From assembly GCF_041146795.1 (NCBI RefSeq), contig NC_135176.1, forward strand, positions 27,785,786 to 27,849,785: a stretch of DNA of 64,000 nt, read 5' to 3'. The notes beneath the pieces were generated by a model that saw only the letters and a list, made by a program, of their open reading frames with translations, was not told where the DNA came from and made no database searches. The translations under genes and the position numbers were made by a program. Source of the stretch: Maylandia zebra (taxonomy: Eukaryota; Chordata; Actinopteri; Cichliformes; Cichlidae). Of this stretch, positions 61,601-64,000 are shown piece by piece (position 1 is the first letter of the stretch; the number at the start of each line of letters is the position of its first letter).

Positions 61601-64000
61601 AGAGTTTGATAGTTTGGGGAAGCAAGTACATTTTACTTTCTTGCTTTTCTCCACTGAGATGAGCAGATTGATGTCACTCATGTATAATCTAAACACAAAG
61701 ACTAATGAGCAGTAGATTAGCTTAGCATAGAGGCTGGAAATGGGGGAAACGGCTAACCCCTACGACTTTGTCTTCTGGGTAGAATAAAAAAGTAACATAA
61801 CATGTAAATTATTGGGAGGAGACACAACCCCAAAGGGGATTTCCCTTACAGTTCAATACACTGCAATCTACATCCTCCACGAGAACAGTGAGCACAGTGT
61901 TCAAAATAGACAGACATCAAATACTGTTTTAACATTAGATAACACAAAAGCCTAAAGACTTTCTTTATGCTAAGCTAACTAGTAGCTGGTTTCAGCCAGC
62001 AAGGTGCAGTAATGTGTACTTTTGACTGGGATGTGCTATAACTGTAAACTGTTGGTTTACATGTTGGTGCGCTCCCTTGCAGCTGACTCGGTCAACATAA
62101 AGATCCTGAATGCTGGAGCGTGGTCGAGGAGCAGCGAGAAGGTTTTTGTGTCTCTCCCTACGGAGCTGGAGGATTTGATACCTGAGGTAGAAGACTTCTA
62201 TAAGAAGAACCACAGTGGCAGGAAGCTTCACTGGCATCACCTCATGTCCAACGGCATCGTGAGTCTAACGTGTCTGCACAGGAACTCACAAAAGCAACTT
62301 AACTGTGAAATTGCACCATTCCAGTTACTGTAATGGCCAAAGCAGTTTACTGGAAAACTTTCACTGGTGCAGCTTTGCATATTTCACAGATTAGAATAAT
62401 CCTTTTTTATCTAATACTGAGCTCAGCAGCTTCTCCACTTCTCCACTGTCTGAAATAAGCTAATCAGCTCCTGTCCCTTCAAACCAGCATCATTCTGATT
62501 ATTTGCCCAAGGTTAGAAAAGCATGTGTGTGTCTGAGGTGACCACATTAGCATATTAATTCTGTATTGAACATTTTCCAGGCAGTTCCTTCAAACTTTTT
62601 ACAAAGGAGAGTTTCGACCGTGCACATGTACTCCTCCCGCGATCTATTATTTCTTTATTGTTTGAACTTAGTAATCTAAATAAAATGTACTTCTCCAGAT
62701 AACGTTTAAGAACGAGGTGGGCCAGTATGACCTGGAGGTGACCACATTCCAGCTGGCGGTGCTGTTTGCCTGGAACCAGCGACCGAGGGAGCGGATCAGC
62801 TTTGAAAACCTCAAATTAGCCACTGAGCTGCCCGATGCAGAGCTGCGGCGCACTCTCTGGGTAAACAACGAGGACAAAAGTGCCTGTGAACTGTAGATGA
62901 CTGTCTCTACCACGTCTTAGACAAACAAGTTTGTTCTTTTGTTTGATTAATACAAGATTTTCTGTTTCCCTCCTTAAACCTCTCTGTTCGCCCAGTCTCT
63001 GGTAGCGTTTCCCAAACTCAAGAGGCAGGTGTTGCTCTATGACCCGGCAGTGTCTTCGCCAAAAGACTTTGCAGAAGGAACGTTATTCTATGTCAACCAG
63101 GAATTTTCTCTCATGTAAGTGATCACGTTCACCCTGTTCCTCTCTTCTTCTTCTTCTTCTTCTTATTCACAACTTTGCCTCTTTAGTTCTTTCTGTGAAG
63201 TTTTAATACACAGTCTGGTCTTAGTGAGGAAGAAATATAATTTTGCACACTCTGTTGTTTCCAAATGACTCATAAAATCCATTACATAACTTTTGAGTGG
63301 TTGGAAGTTTAGCTCTGTGCATGTGTTTCAGCTTTTACCACATTTATAGCATCAGATGTACTTGAGGAACACTAGAGATGCTGAGAGGTTATTGAATGAA
63401 ATTATCATATTCCAAAAATAGGAACATTTCAGATTCAAAATCACTTCATTCTCTTTTTAATTTGAAAACACTTTTGTTTTTAAGAACAGGATCTTAGATG
63501 TGCTTTAAATGTGCAGCCCTATGCAAAAATCTTGAGGCTCCCTTAATTTTTTATGAAGTTTTTCTACGAACGCAAGAAATTGTTGCAGTGATAAATGAGA
63601 ATGCATTATATAAATGAGAAAAAAAGAGTTTTTGTCTAATAACATTTTTGTGATTTGAAACTAGCAATAATAAGTAATATAAAAATATATGCAAATGTAA
63701 TACAAATAATATTATTATAAATAAAAACCTATTAAATAAATAATAGCTTAGGTAAGCAGGGTTAGACAACTAGCAGCTTCTTCCGGGCCTCTCTGCGTCA
63801 CTGCTGTTAGTGCGAACAGACCAGTGATGATGGTGTTAATAGTTGGTCACACTGCAGACCAGATATCTTAGTTGAGACCACAGGTCCATACGCTGACCCG
63901 GGGCATTTATTTTTCAAATTCAACTTTACAGAAAAAATTCCAAGGTTCAGAAAAGGGGGAAGATCAACCTGATCGGTCGGCTGCAGCTCACCACGGAGCG
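49671..64000 (+). CDS. cul5: Cullin-5 (18 coding exons, 697 codons, 3' end beyond window)
   Basis: Exons: 49671-49694, 52954-53063, 53153-53252, 55186-55362, 55464-55605, 56636-56781, 57010-57090, 57689-57782, 58985-59115, 60309-60416, 60499-60563, 60642-60774, 61073-61204, 61439-61562, 62083-62258, 62699-62860, 62996-63114, 63932-64000. All are GT-AG and in phase. The protein begins MATSNLLK and is nearly identical to human CUL5 (780 aa). CUL5 is the scaffold of CRL5 ubiquitin ligases. Its N-terminal cullin repeats (to about residue 380) bind Elongin B/C-SOCS-box adaptors, and the cullin homology domain (about 400-697 here) binds the RING protein RBX2. The NEDD8-acceptor lysine (human K724) and winged-helix end lie past the window. 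Exon 17 is the most diverged stretch (DPAVSSPKDFAEGTLFYV). No frameshift or missing exon was seen. Confidence 0.98.
50691..51230 (+). mobile_element. Internally deleted Tc1/mariner-like transposon in CUL5 intron 1
   Basis: A left terminus, ACAGTTGTGTGATAAAGTAT then TTGTC (50691-50715), runs directly into the transposase C-terminal half. It reads KHGGVSLMVWGCFAASGS, then VMQQDNDPKHTSKSTSEWLK with the second catalytic aspartate, then SPDLNQIEML, where the third acidic residue is kept as E, then a stop. This is the same family as 2262-2917, and the right terminus is eroded. The helix-turn-helix half is deleted. Confidence 0.82.
52100..52460. repeat. Unclassified interspersed repeat, copy 2 of 2
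   Basis: Collinear short matches to 4074-4420 (GCAGCATCTGACCAATCA at about 52210, GTTAACAGACTT at about 52312, GTTAAGAAACAGGGAGGATC at about 52337). It lies in CUL5 intron 1. Confidence 0.5.
52757..52818. repeat. 31-bp tandem duplication
   Basis: Two adjacent copies of a purine-rich unit (ACAGAGAAAAACAGAAAGCT then GAGAAAG), differing only at the last few bases, in CUL5 intron 1. Confidence 0.9.
53600..54350. repeat. Possible old interspersed repeat in CUL5 intron 3
   Basis: The sequence texture (ACTGCAGTCACTCTCACACA, CAATCTGAGTCTGCAACAGG, GTATAAAAGCAACATTATAG, GTAGAAACTGCTTC) recalls a dispersed fish repeat I cannot name. No coding capacity was seen. Confidence 0.3.
55974..56130. repeat. 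Possible MITE fragment (AAAACGCAG family)
   Basis: GCGATGTCCACACCTACTCG then GGTATTTTTGAAAACGCAG, followed by TTTCGTCCAGACGTAAACA, matches in my memory a common fish non-autonomous DNA element. A (TTTC)n tract (56134-56153) follows. It lies in CUL5 intron 5. Confidence 0.45.
59360..59482 (-). repeat. Dispersed GATG-tailed repeat, 3' part
   Basis: The plus strand reads ATCCATCCATCAATTTTCTT, CCGCTTATCC, CAGCCTATCCCAGCTACCAT, AGGGCGAGAGGCAGGGTACA and CCCTGGACAGGTTGCCAGTC: the reverse complement of the 3' half of the family at 28385-28484, which ends in GGATGGATGG. It lies in CUL5 intron 9. Confidence 0.75.
59631..60035 (+). pseudogene. Unidentified protein-coding relic with one in-frame TAG
   Basis: One frame stays open for 133 sense codons except for a single TAG at 59802-59804. 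It starts right after an acceptor-like TTAATTTAG (59630) and ends TGA. The peptide looks protein-like: TPSEGIVVTLPGGQVGTMDI upstream of the stop, and DEFELDLKSRGKVSKNLVDA and VYVPSLLRNTIRVLSG downstream. I do not recognise the family. It could be a transposon-derived domain, a fragment of a processed pseudogene, or chance. It is not part of the CUL5 mRNA, since exons 9 and 10 join in phase without it. Confidence 0.4.
63142..63164. repeat. (TTC)n microsatellite
   Basis: About seven TTC units with one end imperfect, in CUL5 intron 17. Confidence 0.9.

Noticed and set aside
1..64000. CRISPR arrays, prokaryotic operons, integrated viral genomes or retroviral LTRs
   Set aside because: No spaced identical repeats, no operon structure and no gag/pol/env-like frames or paired LTRs were seen; the window is vertebrate nuclear DNA.

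Overview
The window reads as vertebrate nuclear DNA, most likely from a teleost fish. It has three multi-exon genes with GT-AG introns, many CA/GT, AG, AAT and AC microsatellites, and a dense mix of fish-type transposon remains (Tc1/mariner-like, hAT-like, L2- and Rex1/CR1-like LINEs, tRNA-derived SINEs). The repeat spectrum resembles percomorph, perhaps cichlid, genomes; that is an inference from remembered sequence and no search was run.

Layout. Bases 1-19346 hold no recognisable coding exon. They carry scattered transposon fossils and, at the right end, probably the 3' UTR of ELMOD1. ELMOD1 (minus strand, coding 30957 down to 19347, 10 coding exons, 327 aa) is complete; its second coding intron holds a sense-opposed LINE with a 611-codon reverse-transcriptase frame. 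Bases 31000-36600 are an ELMOD1 CpG-rich promoter followed by a cluster of DNA-transposon relics, including a 1271-bp element with perfect 24-bp terminal inverted repeats. SLC35F2 (minus strand, 42639 down to 36877, 8 coding exons, 373 aa) is complete. Bases 43800-47560 are a pile-up of LINE remnants including a second long RT frame. CUL5 (plus strand, from 49671, 18 coding exons seen, 697 codons) runs off the right edge before its neddylation and winged-helix end.

The order ELMOD1 - SLC35F2 - CUL5 matches the human 11q22.3 block, where SLN and RAB39A sit in the two gaps; I could not find either here. The three genes do not form a pathway: ELMOD1 is an Arl-family GAP, SLC35F2 a membrane transporter-like protein and CUL5 a ubiquitin-ligase scaffold. 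SLC35F2 and CUL5 are divergently transcribed about 7 kb apart.

I found no clear new biological system. The strongest unexplained items are the perfect-TIR element with internal inverted motif arrays (32858-34128), a perfect 19-bp hairpin (47925-47967), a 26-bp palindrome (13386-13411), a protein-like relic in a CUL5 intron (59631-60035), and repeat families that can be defined from two or three copies inside this window.
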